In this document: positions 38,338-47,472 of the stretch, piece by piece
Layout of the letters: the number at the start of each line of letters is the position of its first letter
Position numbering within the stretch: position 1 is the stretch's first letter
NCBI RefSeq assembly: GCF_003718715.1
Contig: NZ_CP033465.1
Location: forward strand, 1,302,001-1,366,000
Direction: 5' to 3'
Length of the DNA: 64,000 nucleotides
DNA from: Clostridium sp. JN-1
GTDB lineage: Bacteria; Bacillota; Clostridia; Clostridiales; Clostridiaceae
Notes under the pieces: generated by a model
The model's database searches: none
What the model was told of the DNA's origin: nothing
The model's input: only the letters and a program-made list of their open reading frames with translations
Position numbers and translations under genes: made by a program

Positions 38338-39783
38338 TTAATTTGGTAGTGATATTGTAAATGTAATTATACCTTTCTCATAATTTGCCCATATCTTGCC
38401 GCCATGGCATTCAATTATATTTTTAGTTATGGAAAGTCCTAATCCTGAGCCTTCATCAGGATTTGTACGGGACTTATCAGCTCTGTAAAACTTTTCAAAT
38501 AGCATATTTGCATTTTCTACATTTAAGTTTTTACACTTATTACTTATACTAATTACAGCATTTTTATTATTTTGAATTAAAGATAAATTGACACTTGAAT
38601 GTTTAATGCTGTATTTTAAGGCATTGTACAGCAGGTTATTTAAAGCTCTTACAAATAAATTGATATCAATTGAAACCATTATATTTTCATCACATATATT
38701 ATCTACAATATTTAAGTTTTCATTTTCAAATGTAATTGAAAATTCATCAATTAGTTGGTAAATGAGCTCATTTAAGCATACTGTAGATAAGTGTAATTTT
38801 AAACCACTGCTATTTAACTTTGTAAACATAAACAAGTCATCTGTGAGTTTTTTCATGGTTTCGGCTTTCTTTAAAGATATACCTATAAATCTTTTCAGTT
38901 CTTCCTTTGATTTATACTCATTATTTTCTACAATTTGTAAAAATCCAATTATGCTTGTAAGAGGACTTCTTATATCATGAGCTACATTTGTTATAAGTGC
39001 ATTTTTGGAAGCTTCAATTTTTCTCTCACTTTCAATTTTTTCTTTTATCTTATCTGCCATTAAATTTATATTTTTAGATATTTCAGATAGCTCATCGTGT
39101 CCTTTTTGACGTATTTTATAATTTAAATCTTTATTTGCAATAGTTTTTATACCATAACATATTTCAGTTATGTATTTCATCCTATGGTGAGTTATAAAGA
39201 AAAACAGCAGCATGCATATGGAAAGCATTATCATAAAGTTTTTAAACTCTATTAGAAGTCCAGCTGAATCATGAGGTATATTTATAGGAGATGCAGTAAC
39301 CCAAAGTATGGAAACATCGTTACCTATTTTTATAGGTATTTTATATATATAGTTATGATACCTGGTTAAATTTCTTGAGTGGGTAAAATATTTTAAAAAA
39401 TCTGAGTATGCATTTTCCAAATTTAGATTCTTTGGAAGTTTGGATGAATTATATAAAATCTTATTTTGAGGATTAGCTACAATAAAGCCAAGCTTATACT
39501 CTGAATACTTACTTTCGTATTTGGATAGTACAGATTTATATTTGGAGTCATTATTAAAATTTACGTTACTTGCATCTAAACTTATATCAAGAGAAATGTT
39601 TGATAATTTGTTAAAGCTATAGTTATAACTTTGAAACCTATAAGGATATTTTTGAGATGCAAAACTTATGTAAGTTGAACATAATGTGGTATATATAAGA
39701 AAGCTTGTAATTAGCGAAAATATAAATGAAAACAAGAATTTAGTTTGAATACCAACTATTTTAACTTTCAATTTTATAACCAA
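38338..39783 (-). CDS. sensor histidine kinase (HAMP, HisKA)
   Basis: A 481-residue kinase with a membrane helix at about 13-40, an extracellular domain of about 140 residues, a second helix at about 180-200, a HAMP linker, the phospho-acceptor H269 in VAHDIRSPLTS, and an ATPase domain with NNLLYNALKYS and GSGLGLSI. Its gene overlaps the 3' end of the response-regulator gene by 23 nt. The start could be TTG 39783 or TTG 39771; neither has ideal spacing to the GGGGAG site. The pair faces a divergent ABC-2 exporter operon that it likely controls. Confidence 0.9.
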   Translation of the reverse strand: MVIKLKVKIVGIQTKFLFSFIFSLITSFLIYTTLCSTYISFASQKYPYRFQSYNYSFNKLSNISLDISLDASNVNFNNDSKYKSVLSKYESKYSEYKLGFIVANPQNKILYNSSKLPKNLNLENAYSDFLKYFTHSRNLTRYHNYIYKIPIKIGNDVSILWVTASPINIPHDSAGLLIEFKNFMIMLSICMLLFFFITHHRMKYITEICYGIKTIANKDLNYKIRQKGHDELSEISKNINLMADKIKEKIESERKIEASKNALITNVAHDIRSPLTSIIGFLQIVENNEYKSKEELKRFIGISLKKAETMKKLTDDLFMFTKLNSSGLKLHLSTVCLNELIYQLIDEFSITFENENLNIVDNICDENIMVSIDINLFVRALNNLLYNALKYSIKHSSVNLSLIQNNKNAVISISNKCKNLNVENANMLFEKFYRADKSRTNPDEGSGLGLSITKNIIECHGGKIWANYEKGIITFTISLPN

Positions 39784-40453
39784 CTCCCCATACAGTTTTT
39801 ATGTAGTCTTTTTTTAGTTTTTGCCGCAGCCTTCTTATGTGTACTGTAACTGTCCTGTCAAATTCAATATAAGGTTCATTCCATATATTTTCATATATTT
39901 GTTTTATGCTTAACACATTATCTTTATTTTTTGCAAGCAGGGTTAAAATTTCAAACTCATGTGGAGTTAAATTTATTTCATTATCATCTACTTTTACAAT
40001 ATGCTTATCTGTATCTATAAGCATGTCCTGTATTTTAATTAAATTTAAATTACCATGAAAGTTTGAATTAAATTCCTTGTATCTTCTTAGATGAGACTTT
40101 ATCTTTGCAATTAAAAGCATTGAATTAAATGGTTTTGAAATGTAATCATCGGCTCCAATAGTAAGTCCCATTATTTTATCTGCATCATCTTCTTTAGCAG
40201 ACAGTATTATAATAGGTAAGTTTAAACTTTCCCTTATTTTCATACATGCCATCATGCCGTCCATTCTTGGCATCATTATATCTAAAAGTATCAAATCTAC
40301 CTTTTCATTTTTTAAAATTTCTAGTGCTTCTACTCCATCTTTTGCACATAGTGAATCTATATTTTGATTTTTTAACATTATAGTTAAGAGTTCACGTATA
40401 TTTTCATCGTCATCTACAATTAAAACTACATTTTTGTCCATATCAAAGTTCAC
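39761..40453 (-). CDS. OmpR-family response regulator
   Basis: A 230-residue regulator. The receiver has DDD at 14-16, phospho-acceptor D58 in LLDIMMP, and lysine in SKPF. The C-terminal winged helix ends TVWGVGYKIE. It is co-transcribed with the kinase downstream and divergent from the ABC-2 exporter at 40618. A tandem 10-bp direct repeat in the shared intergenic region (40537 and 40560) is a natural binding-site candidate. Confidence 0.92.
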   Translation of the reverse strand: MNFDMDKNVVLIVDDDENIRELLTIMLKNQNIDSLCAKDGVEALEILKNEKVDLILLDIMMPRMDGMMACMKIRESLNLPIIILSAKEDDADKIMGLTIGADDYISKPFNSMLLIAKIKSHLRRYKEFNSNFHGNLNLIKIQDMLIDTDKHIVKVDDNEINLTPHEFEILTLLAKNKDNVLSIKQIYENIWNEPYIEFDRTVTVHIRRLRQKLKKDYIKTVWGVGYKIES

Positions 40454-40536
40454 CTTCTATATTATATCTATACTTATTATATACATTTTTCTATTATTTT
40501 GGGTGATTGTAATAAAATCTTAATAAGTAGTATCAA

Positions 40537-40569
40537 TTTTGTAATATAAAATGAACCAGTTTTGTAATA
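40537..40569. promoter_or_regulatory. tandem direct repeat, candidate response-regulator site
   Basis: TTTTGTAATA occurs at 40537-40546 and again at 40560-40569, 23 bp apart start to start, about two helical turns. OmpR-class regulators commonly bind such tandem half-sites. A TATAAT hexamer follows at 40579-40584, before the exporter operon. Confidence 0.5.
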
Positions 40570-40617
40570 CTCGTACACTATAATGAAGTCATCATATAAA
40601 GAATGGGTGTGAGCTTT

Positions 40618-41346
40618 TTGGAAGTATTGAGATTAGAAAATGTATCAAAGACTATAAGAAAGAGAGAAATTGTGAAAAACTTAAATTTAAGCGTAAATGA
40701 GGGCGAGATTTTTGGATTTTTAGGACCCAATGGTGCAGGAAAGACTACAACTATAAAGATGATTGTTGGATTTTTAAAGCCTACCAGCGGCAAAATTTAT
40801 ATAAATGGAGATGAGATTAAAAATAATAGAATAAGCTATATAAGCAATATGGCAGCTATGGTTGAAGCACCGGATATGTATCCATATTTAACGGGGGCTC
40901 AAAATTTAAGACAGCTGGCAAGGCTAGATAGAAATATCAGTGAATCTGATATAGATGAAGCTGTAAAGCTAGCTGGATTAAGTGACAGAATTGATGATAA
41001 GTTTAAAAAGTATTCTCTTGGAATGAAGCAGAGGCTTGGAATTGCACAGGTTCTCATGGGAAACAAGAAGGTATGGATACTGGATGAACCAACTAATGGA
41101 CTTGATCCAAGTGGAATGATTCATTTTAGAAATTTATTTAAAAAGTATTCCAGGGAGAAGAAAGTTACCATGTTTATATCATCACACATACTTGGCGAAA
41201 TGGAATCCATGTGTGATAGAGTTGCATTCTTAAATGAAGGCGAAATTAAGGGAATAGAAGATGTAAACAATATGAAGGGAAATCTTGAAAAAAGATATCT
41301 TGAAGTTGTTGTAGGGGGAGAAGATGATGATTTTTTCAATAATTAA
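40618..41346 (+). CDS. ABC transporter ATP-binding protein (BcrA-like)
   Basis: An ATPase of about 242 residues with Walker A GPNGAGKTT, signature YSLGMKQRLGIAQ, and Walker B WILDEPTNGLDP. The LGMKQR form of the signature is typical of the BcrA/LanF branch linked to ABC-2 permeases. TTG 40618 gives the normal family start (MEVLRLENVSK) with a GGTGTGAG ribosome site; an in-frame ATG lies at 40603 without one. It overlaps the permease gene by 23 nt. The function is probably export or immunity against a peptide antibiotic. Confidence 0.9.
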   Translation: MEVLRLENVSKTIRKREIVKNLNLSVNEGEIFGFLGPNGAGKTTTIKMIVGFLKPTSGKIYINGDEIKNNRISYISNMAAMVEAPDMYPYLTGAQNLRQLARLDRNISESDIDEAVKLAGLSDRIDDKFKKYSLGMKQRLGIAQVLMGNKKVWILDEPTNGLDPSGMIHFRNLFKKYSREKKVTMFISSHILGEMESMCDRVAFLNEGEIKGIEDVNNMKGNLEKRYLEVVVGGEDDDFFNN

Positions 41347-42505
41347 AAATGAAATAATTAAGATATTTTATAGAAGAAAATTTTTAATATGTTCCATTAT
41401 ATTGCTGCTTGTAGCTGTATTTTCAATACTGGCTGTAAATAGTGAGAATGGAGAGAAAGGATTTCAAAAAGACAAGAGGGTAGAACAATACTATAAAGAT
41501 CAAAAAAAGTCAGTAAAAGATAAAGCAAAGCTTGCAGAAATTCAAGAACATATTGATGGTATTGATAGAATGATAAAAAACTATGAATTTGAAAAAACAC
41601 ATCCTTTGGCTTGGAAAGATAATTTAAAAAAAGATATAAAACTTATGGAAAGTGTTGATGACAGTAAAATGGATGATGCTAAAAAGGAACAAAGAAAAGT
41701 TGAAATTGCTTATGATAAATATTTATTAGAAAATAACATAAAGCCAATTAGTGAGCTTAAAGCTACAGGATACGTATTATTTAATAATTATATTCTTATT
41801 TTGGAGTTTGGTATGATTGTGATATTTTTGGTAACAGTATTTATGGCAGTAGATAGTGTTTCCAGTGAATATGCACCACCTACTTTAAAGCTCCTGCTTT
41901 TAAGACCTGTTACAAAAACAAAACTTTTATTTGGCAAGTTTTTAGCGTATGCCATTTCAAGTTCTGCACTTGTAGTTATTTTTAATTTAATATTTTTCTT
42001 GTTTGGAGAAATTGTATATGGTTTTGATAGCTTTAAGTATCCAGTCCCTATAGGTCCCGCATTTAAGCACAGCAGCATACAAAATGTGGATTTGCATAAA
42101 TTTATATCTGTTATTCCAGGAACTTCAAGTATTATGCCTCTTTACAAATTTTTAATTGAATTTATGATTTTACAGATAATCTTTATAATTGCAGCTACAA
42201 GTTTTTGTATTTTAATATCCACTCTAATTAAGAATAATGCAGCAGCAACATCCACAGCTATACTATTTGGAGTAGCTTATATGATACTTTCGAAAGTTCC
42301 TGCATTATCTGATATATCGGATATTATGTCTGCATTTTTTATAGATCTTGGCAATCCGAGAAATATAATAACAAGACAAATTGTACAAGATACTGGTGCA
42401 TATTACATAAATTCTTTATCTGCGGGTTTAATAATGTTTATATGGACTATATTATTTTTAGGGATAAGTATAATTGCAGCAGAAAAAAGAGAAGAGTATA
42501 TTTAA
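41324..42505 (+). CDS. ABC-2 type permease
   Basis: A 393-residue membrane protein. One N-terminal helix (about 17-36) is followed by a charged extracellular domain of about 120 residues containing Lys/Glu-rich helices, then five or six helices in the C-terminal 230 residues. This layout matches ABC-2 permeases of the large-loop type. The ATG lies inside the end of the ATPase gene, preceded by AGGGGGAG. It is the last gene of the operon. Confidence 0.88.
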   Translation: MMIFSIIKNEIIKIFYRRKFLICSIILLLVAVFSILAVNSENGEKGFQKDKRVEQYYKDQKKSVKDKAKLAEIQEHIDGIDRMIKNYEFEKTHPLAWKDNLKKDIKLMESVDDSKMDDAKKEQRKVEIAYDKYLLENNIKPISELKATGYVLFNNYILILEFGMIVIFLVTVFMAVDSVSSEYAPPTLKLLLLRPVTKTKLLFGKFLAYAISSSALVVIFNLIFFLFGEIVYGFDSFKYPVPIGPAFKHSSIQNVDLHKFISVIPGTSSIMPLYKFLIEFMILQIIFIIAATSFCILISTLIKNNAAATSTAILFGVAYMILSKVPALSDISDIMSAFFIDLGNPRNIITRQIVQDTGAYYINSLSAGLIMFIWTILFLGISIIAAEKREEYI

Positions 42506-42588
42506 CATAAAGAGTGATAAGTAAAATTTTGATATTAAGGCTTTCTTTATATTTTCTTTAATATCTTTTATTAAGATTATGGTATAAT

Positions 42589-42618
42589 TTGATTGTGTAG
42601 GAAACTAAGTCATATTAT
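42589..42618 (+). promoter_or_regulatory. candidate sigma-A promoter for the beta-lactamase-fold gene
   Basis: TTGATT (42589-42594), an 18-bp spacer, and TATTAT (42613-42618). It lies upstream of a perfect inverted repeat and the ribosome site. A TATAAT at 42583 is an alternative. Confidence 0.4.
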
Positions 42619-42631
42619 ACATTGATTTACA

Positions 42632-42661
42632 TATCGTTTAATGATATGTCATTAAACGATA
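42632..42661. promoter_or_regulatory. 13-bp perfect inverted repeat, operator or leader hairpin
   Basis: TATCGTTTAATGA (42632-42644) and TCATTAAACGATA (42649-42661) around a four-base centre. It lies between the candidate promoter and the GGGGGG ribosome site of the next gene, so it could be a repressor operator or form a hairpin in the mRNA leader. I do not recognise the binding protein. Confidence 0.6.
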
Positions 42662-42679
42662 CATAATAAGGGGGGGATC

Positions 42680-44542
42680 TTGGTGAAAATAAGTCAAACT
42701 TGTAAATTAATTAAAAAATTTGTATCAGGTATTCTTGTGTCGCTTATCATAGTTATGTATTCAGCTGTAGCACCTGTAAGTGCACAAGCGGCTGATACGA
42801 CAGGAACGGCCATAACTCAATCTAATGAAAGTTCAATTGTAGTAAAGATAAATGATAAAGCAATTGCATTAGACGATTTAAAACCATATATAGACTCAAA
42901 CTCAAAAGTTATGATACCGCTTGTTCCAGTACTTAAACAAATTAAAAGTGATGCTTCTGTACAGGTAAAAGAAGGTAGAAGTGTTATAGTAAAAGACTCT
43001 AACATAAGTGTTAGATTTAATAGTGGAGATGAAAAAGTAACTGCTAATGGTAAGCTTGTTACACTTTCCACAAAACCATTAGTAAGTGAAGGAGAAGTTT
43101 TTGTACCACTTGAGTTTTTCAGTGAAGTACTCAATGAATTAGTTGATTGGGACAGCACTACTCAGGTAGTTAAAATATCTAATACAGAAAAAAATACTGA
43201 AGATAGCTTAAATAAACCGTTATTTTATACAAAAGACAAAATTATTGCTACAAAATTGGATGATTATTTAAATGCATTACAAAAGTCAGATAATTTTCAC
43301 GGCAGTGTTTTAGTTGCTAAAGATGGTAATATACTATTAAATAAAGGGTACGGTATGGCAAACTTCGAACAAAATATCAAAAATACATCTCAAACTAGAT
43401 TTTTGATAGGATCAATGACAAAACAATTTACAGCAATGGCAATAATGCAGCTTGAAGAAAAGGGACTTTTAAATGAGCAAGACAAGCTTTCAAAGTATGT
43501 ACCTGATTTTCCACATGGAGACGAGATAACTATTTATAATTTGCTTACACATACATCTGGCATTAAAAGTTTAGATAGAATACCTGGTTTTTTTAATATG
43601 AAGCCCGAAGACTTACAAAATATAAATGCTGCAATTAACTTTTTTAAGAATCAACCTCTTGATTTTAAACCAGGTACCGAATTTGAATATTCAAATTCAG
43701 GATATATCTTGCTTGGATATATAGTTGAAAAAGTAAGTGGAATGAATTATGAAAATTATTTAAATGAGAATATCTTTAAACCACTAAATATGAATAACAC
43801 GGGAATAGGCTATATAGGAAAAGAAAAGATGTATAATTCAAGTGGATATCAAGGATATTTAGATGTTGTTCCAATTAGTGATGAGCTTGTAATTGATGGT
43901 GTACATGGAGCAGGTAATTTGTATTCAACTACAGAAGATTTATACAGATGGAATATGGCACTTGATACGGAGAAGTTAGTAAGCAAGAAAACTATGGACA
44001 AAATGTTTTCAAAATATGTTGAGATGTATAAAGGAAGCAATATCTATTATGGATATGGCTGGATGATAGCTGATACAAAAAATGGTCATGAGGTTTTCCA
44101 TGGTGGAAATACGCTTGGTTTTACAAGTAACATAGCGAGGTATACAGATAAGGGGTTAAGTATAATTATACTTACAAATGCAGGATACTATAACATAAAT
44201 CCACTTACGTATACACTTTCAAATATAGCATTGGGTGATAATTATAGTATGCCAAAAGCGAGGAATATAATAAAACTTGACAATAATTCACTTAATAAGT
44301 ATGTGGGAAAATATGAAATTGAAGGTATAGGAAATGTTTTTATAAAGAATGAAGATGGACATCTTTATTTTTATCAAAATGGGGTAGAGCAAAAATATGA
44401 ACTATTTCCAGAATCCCAATATAAATTCTTTTTGAGAACTTTAGACGGAAACATTACATTTGATACAAATTCAAATGGACAAGTTACAGGTATTGACATA
44501 ACTAACTTTATAGGAAAGTATCATGGCGATAGAACCAATTAA
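42680..44542 (+). CDS. secreted beta-lactamase-fold serine hydrolase with stalk domain
   Basis: A 620-residue exported protein. A signal peptide ends near VSAQA (about residue 37). Residues about 50-170 are a copper-amine-oxidase-N-like (stalk) domain, a beta repeat common on clostridial surfaces. Residues about 200-520 are a class C beta-lactamase/esterase/DD-peptidase fold with SMTK at 245-248 (nucleophile S245), YSN at 337-339, and HGGN at 474. The last 90 residues are a small beta domain found in such esterases. It may be a penicillin-binding-like or peptide hydrolase; antibiotic resistance cannot be claimed. The start is GTG 42683 or TTG 42680, after a GGGGGG site. Confidence 0.88.
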   Translation: MVKISQTCKLIKKFVSGILVSLIIVMYSAVAPVSAQAADTTGTAITQSNESSIVVKINDKAIALDDLKPYIDSNSKVMIPLVPVLKQIKSDASVQVKEGRSVIVKDSNISVRFNSGDEKVTANGKLVTLSTKPLVSEGEVFVPLEFFSEVLNELVDWDSTTQVVKISNTEKNTEDSLNKPLFYTKDKIIATKLDDYLNALQKSDNFHGSVLVAKDGNILLNKGYGMANFEQNIKNTSQTRFLIGSMTKQFTAMAIMQLEEKGLLNEQDKLSKYVPDFPHGDEITIYNLLTHTSGIKSLDRIPGFFNMKPEDLQNINAAINFFKNQPLDFKPGTEFEYSNSGYILLGYIVEKVSGMNYENYLNENIFKPLNMNNTGIGYIGKEKMYNSSGYQGYLDVVPISDELVIDGVHGAGNLYSTTEDLYRWNMALDTEKLVSKKTMDKMFSKYVEMYKGSNIYYGYGWMIADTKNGHEVFHGGNTLGFTSNIARYTDKGLSIIILTNAGYYNINPLTYTLSNIALGDNYSMPKARNIIKLDNNSLNKYVGKYEIEGIGNVFIKNEDGHLYFYQNGVEQKYELFPESQYKFFLRTLDGNITFDTNSNGQVTGIDITNFIGKYHGDRTN

Positions 44543-44560
44543 GCTTAATAAAAAATAAAG

Positions 44561-44593
44561 AAGGGTATCTTCTGTGGTTGAAGATACCCTTTT
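44561..44593 (+). terminator. terminator
   Basis: An 11-bp perfect stem AAGGGTATCTT/AAGATACCCTT (44561-44571 with 44581-44591), nine-base loop, followed by TTT. It ends the preceding gene. Confidence 0.8.
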
Positions 44594-44608
44594 AGCACTA
44601 TAAAATAC

Positions 44609-44638
44609 ATTGACAAAAAAAGGTGTCAATGATACAAT
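44609..44638 (+). promoter_or_regulatory. sigma-A promoter with overlapping inverted repeat
   Basis: TTGACA (44610-44615), a 17-bp spacer, then TACAAT (44633-44638), close to consensus. ATTGACA (44609-44615) and TGTCAAT (44624-44630) form an inverted repeat that embeds the -35 element, as expected for a repressor or activator site. It drives the two-gene unit 44717-46540. Confidence 0.7.
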
Positions 44639-44716
44639 TATCTAATATAAATACAATAATTTAAGTATAACACATTTTAAAGTAAAAGTCAATATTTTTA
44701 GGAGGAGTTTTTAAAA

Positions 44717-45184
44717 ATGAAAAATTCTATTGATTTATTTCAAAGCAATTTACTAGGAAAGAAAGTTTTTAATGACATAATTCAGTGCAATGAAGCTACA
44801 AAAGAATATGGATTAAAGCTCTCAGATAAAGATGTTAAAGAAATTATTGATACAAGAAATATAGCACTTCAAAAAAGCGGAAGAATAGAATTTAATGGTC
44901 AAATTATAAACAAAATTATTATGTCCTTTTGTGATTCACCATATATATCCCAATATAATTATAATGAAACAATAAATGAACTTGTAGAAATCTTTTATAA
45001 CTATAAGAATGAAACTTTAGACTATATAAGTGATGATGAATTAATAGAAATTATGAAGGAAGAGTTTGATAACTATTGCCAAGGATCATTGGAGATTTTA
45101 GAAGGAAAAGCATTATATAGAATTGCAAGCAATATAAAAAGTGGGTTTAAGGATTATACAAATCTTGATAATGAAAAGGATTGA
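44717..45184 (+). CDS. conserved clostridial protein, DUF6323-like
   Basis: A 155-residue soluble, acidic, mostly helical protein with no membrane segment. From memory it matches a clostridial family labelled DUF6323, usually paired with a DUF6179 gene as here; the function is unknown. It is preceded by AGGAGGAG and a near-consensus promoter. The downstream gene starts 6 nt after its stop, so the two are one operon. Confidence 0.7.
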   Translation: MKNSIDLFQSNLLGKKVFNDIIQCNEATKEYGLKLSDKDVKEIIDTRNIALQKSGRIEFNGQIINKIIMSFCDSPYISQYNYNETINELVEIFYNYKNETLDYISDDELIEIMKEEFDNYCQGSLEILEGKALYRIASNIKSGFKDYTNLDNEKD

Positions 45185-45190
45185 TGAGTT

Positions 45191-46540
45191 ATGGAAAACA
45201 CTATTGAAAAATATGACTGTTCTGCAGAGAATAAATTTAGTGAGGAAAGCTTTTTAAAAGATATTTTAGTAACTTGCTATGAGAAAAGGTTACTAGATGA
45301 TAATACTTTAGCTAGAATATATTATGAAAGAATGGAGCTTTTAAGGGTAAAATTGAAATATTATACAAAAGGTGAAAGCAGTTCAGTTATGACAGAGGTG
45401 GCTGAAAGTATTTTGCAATGTATTGACTATACCATAGGAATTTATTTAAAAAGCTTTGATAATATAGAGTTAATAATAGAAGAATTAAAGCATACCAGTT
45501 TATCTCATATGTTAAAAATGGGTCGTGATTTAATTAAGGATAAAAAATTAGAGTGTAAGAAACTATTCAAGGAGCTTAAGACAAATAAACTTAAAGTTGA
45601 TAACTATTCCTATAACGATACTATAGATGATGGTTTTTCTCTATTTTTCAAAGAATATGATGATTTTTTTGCAGCTCATGAAACTCCAGGATGTTCAATA
45701 GATTATCAGCTTTATATTGATACTATGAATTTTATAGGCATTGATTATGTGTATAATTATTTATATGGCTTAAGTTTAGAAAATGAGTTTTGCAATAAAT
45801 TTGATATTAGTGAGATTAATAAATTATTAAACGGTTATGATAAAAAATGTGAATTATTGCTTATAAATATATTTGAATTAGTGCTTATTAATTCGCTGGG
45901 ATTAATCATATGTAATAAAGATTTAAGCAGCCTTAATATTAATAATCTAGATAGAGAGATTATAAAAAATAGATTAGAAAAATTATCATTACAAGAACTA
46001 CAAAAGGAATTGTTAAGACAGGGGAAAAAATGCACTGAAATTTTAGATGTTAAAAATACAGCATTGATAACTTATATTAAAAAGTCTATATTAAAAATGA
46101 CTCCATTTATAAATGAAAGGATAAAACTAAATAAGTTAGAAGAAGTATTTATATCCTTTAATGAAGAGAAGACCAATGAAATAATAGAATATACTGATGG
46201 TAAAAAAATGACCAATTTTAAATTTAAAAAGCTAACTGAAGAAATTCGAGAGTGTTCCTTAGTGAAGAATAAAATTTTATTAATTAAAAATAATATTAAG
46301 AGCTTAGAAGATTTAGTAGACATGTTAAATGCTGATTGTTTATTTGGAGATGAATATATTACGTTTTTCAAAAGCTTATCCAAAATGGAAATAGTTATTT
46401 TATCTAAATATATATCAGATTTAAGTTTTGAATATGAGTATGAAAAGGAATTATATGTTGAATTTAATAAATATATTTTGAGTTTAAAAAAGGAAGAACA
46501 AAAGGCAATAAGTGAGCTAAGGGAAAGAATAAATTTATAG
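45191..46540 (+). CDS. conserved clostridial protein, DUF6179-like
   Basis: A 449-residue, helical, charged protein without signal or membrane segments. It is second in the operon behind the DUF6323-like gene, a pairing that suggests the two proteins work together. I do not recognise catalytic motifs. The frame ends at TAG 46538-46540. The same frame then stays open for 27 more codons to TAA 46622-46624, and the extension reads protein-like (IKIPVFVLTDEYDNFATAAV), so the original product may have been longer. Confidence 0.75.
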   Translation: MENTIEKYDCSAENKFSEESFLKDILVTCYEKRLLDDNTLARIYYERMELLRVKLKYYTKGESSSVMTEVAESILQCIDYTIGIYLKSFDNIELIIEELKHTSLSHMLKMGRDLIKDKKLECKKLFKELKTNKLKVDNYSYNDTIDDGFSLFFKEYDDFFAAHETPGCSIDYQLYIDTMNFIGIDYVYNYLYGLSLENEFCNKFDISEINKLLNGYDKKCELLLINIFELVLINSLGLIICNKDLSSLNINNLDREIIKNRLEKLSLQELQKELLRQGKKCTEILDVKNTALITYIKKSILKMTPFINERIKLNKLEEVFISFNEEKTNEIIEYTDGKKMTNFKFKKLTEEIRECSLVKNKILLIKNNIKSLEDLVDMLNADCLFGDEYITFFKSLSKMEIVILSKYISDLSFEYEYEKELYVEFNKYILSLKKEEQKAISELRERINL

Positions 46541-46641
46541 CGAAGTAATTTTGCTAGTAAAATAAAGATACCTGTATTTGTTCTAACAGATGAATATGAT
46601 AACTTTGCCACTGCAGCGGTGTAAGTTTAATAAAAATAAGG

Positions 46642-46670
46642 GGCTAGAGCATTTTTAGCTTTAGCCTTTT
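46642..46670. terminator. bidirectional terminator
   Basis: A 9-bp stem (46642-46650 with 46658-46666, one G-U pair), seven-base loop and TTTT. It lies between the DUF6179-like gene and the convergent ABC permease gene, whose stop codon it abuts. Confidence 0.75.
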
Positions 46671-47472
46671 AAAAGTTAAATTCTTTATTTTGAAATAGTT
46701 TTTTCCCTATTAAATATGCAATTATCAAATAGACAATGGATACTATATTTGACATTATCAAAGAATTTAAATGTATATTGTTGGCTCTAAACTTTTCCAT
46801 AAGTCCAAGTACCCCTATAGGCGAAAAATTACTTGTGATTGTAAGTCTGTCTGAAACAGTTAAAAATATTGAACTTACAATTCCTATGGTTATACTAATT
46901 GTTGTATTTTTAAAGAACAAGGATATTATTCCTATGATCAATCCAAATGAAGCAACTGGAATTATTGCAGATAGGTAAATTAATGTAATCCTTCCTAAAC
47001 CAACAAAGCTCAATTTAAAAACAATAGCACTTATTGTAAAACCTAATATCAATGTTAAAATAACTACCAAAGCTGAATAAAAAATAATACTTAGCACTTT
47101 GGCTTTAAATATATCAGCATGGTCTTTAGTTAATCTTACAAAGTATTTCATATTTCCACTAAAGAAATCTTGACCGAATATTCCAACTGAAAATACAGTC
47201 ATAAAAAATGCAAAGTACGGTACAACTGTTCTAAAGATGAATTCTGTACTGAATTGTTTTAAAAATATTACACTATTCATATTTAAGATGTCCATCTTAA
47301 GTTCTTTACTGTATTCATGAGTTATAGGTGCATTACTTATTATATGTCCTTTATCCAAGTTTATCATATAGCATATTGCTGCAATCATGAATATCACAAA
47401 TCCCATAAGTACATATAACTTTTTAGAATGCAGCGTTTTGATGATTTCATTTTTAAAAAGTTTGAGTATCAA
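46669..47472 (-). CDS. ABC-2 type permease, second subunit
   Basis: A 267-residue protein with six hydrophobic helices. The N-terminus (FKNEIIKTLHSKKLYVL) is characteristic of ABC-2 permeases of lantibiotic immunity and bacitracin exporters (LanE/LanG, BcrB). It starts with TTG overlapping the stop of the preceding permease gene (TTGA), so translation is coupled. It is the last gene of the three-gene exporter operon. Confidence 0.88.
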   Translation of the reverse strand: MILKLFKNEIIKTLHSKKLYVLMGFVIFMIAAICYMINLDKGHIISNAPITHEYSKELKMDILNMNSVIFLKQFSTEFIFRTVVPYFAFFMTVFSVGIFGQDFFSGNMKYFVRLTKDHADIFKAKVLSIIFYSALVVILTLILGFTISAIVFKLSFVGLGRITLIYLSAIIPVASFGLIIGIISLFFKNTTISITIGIVSSIFLTVSDRLTITSNFSPIGVLGLMEKFRANNIHLNSLIMSNIVSIVYLIIAYLIGKKLFQNKEFNF

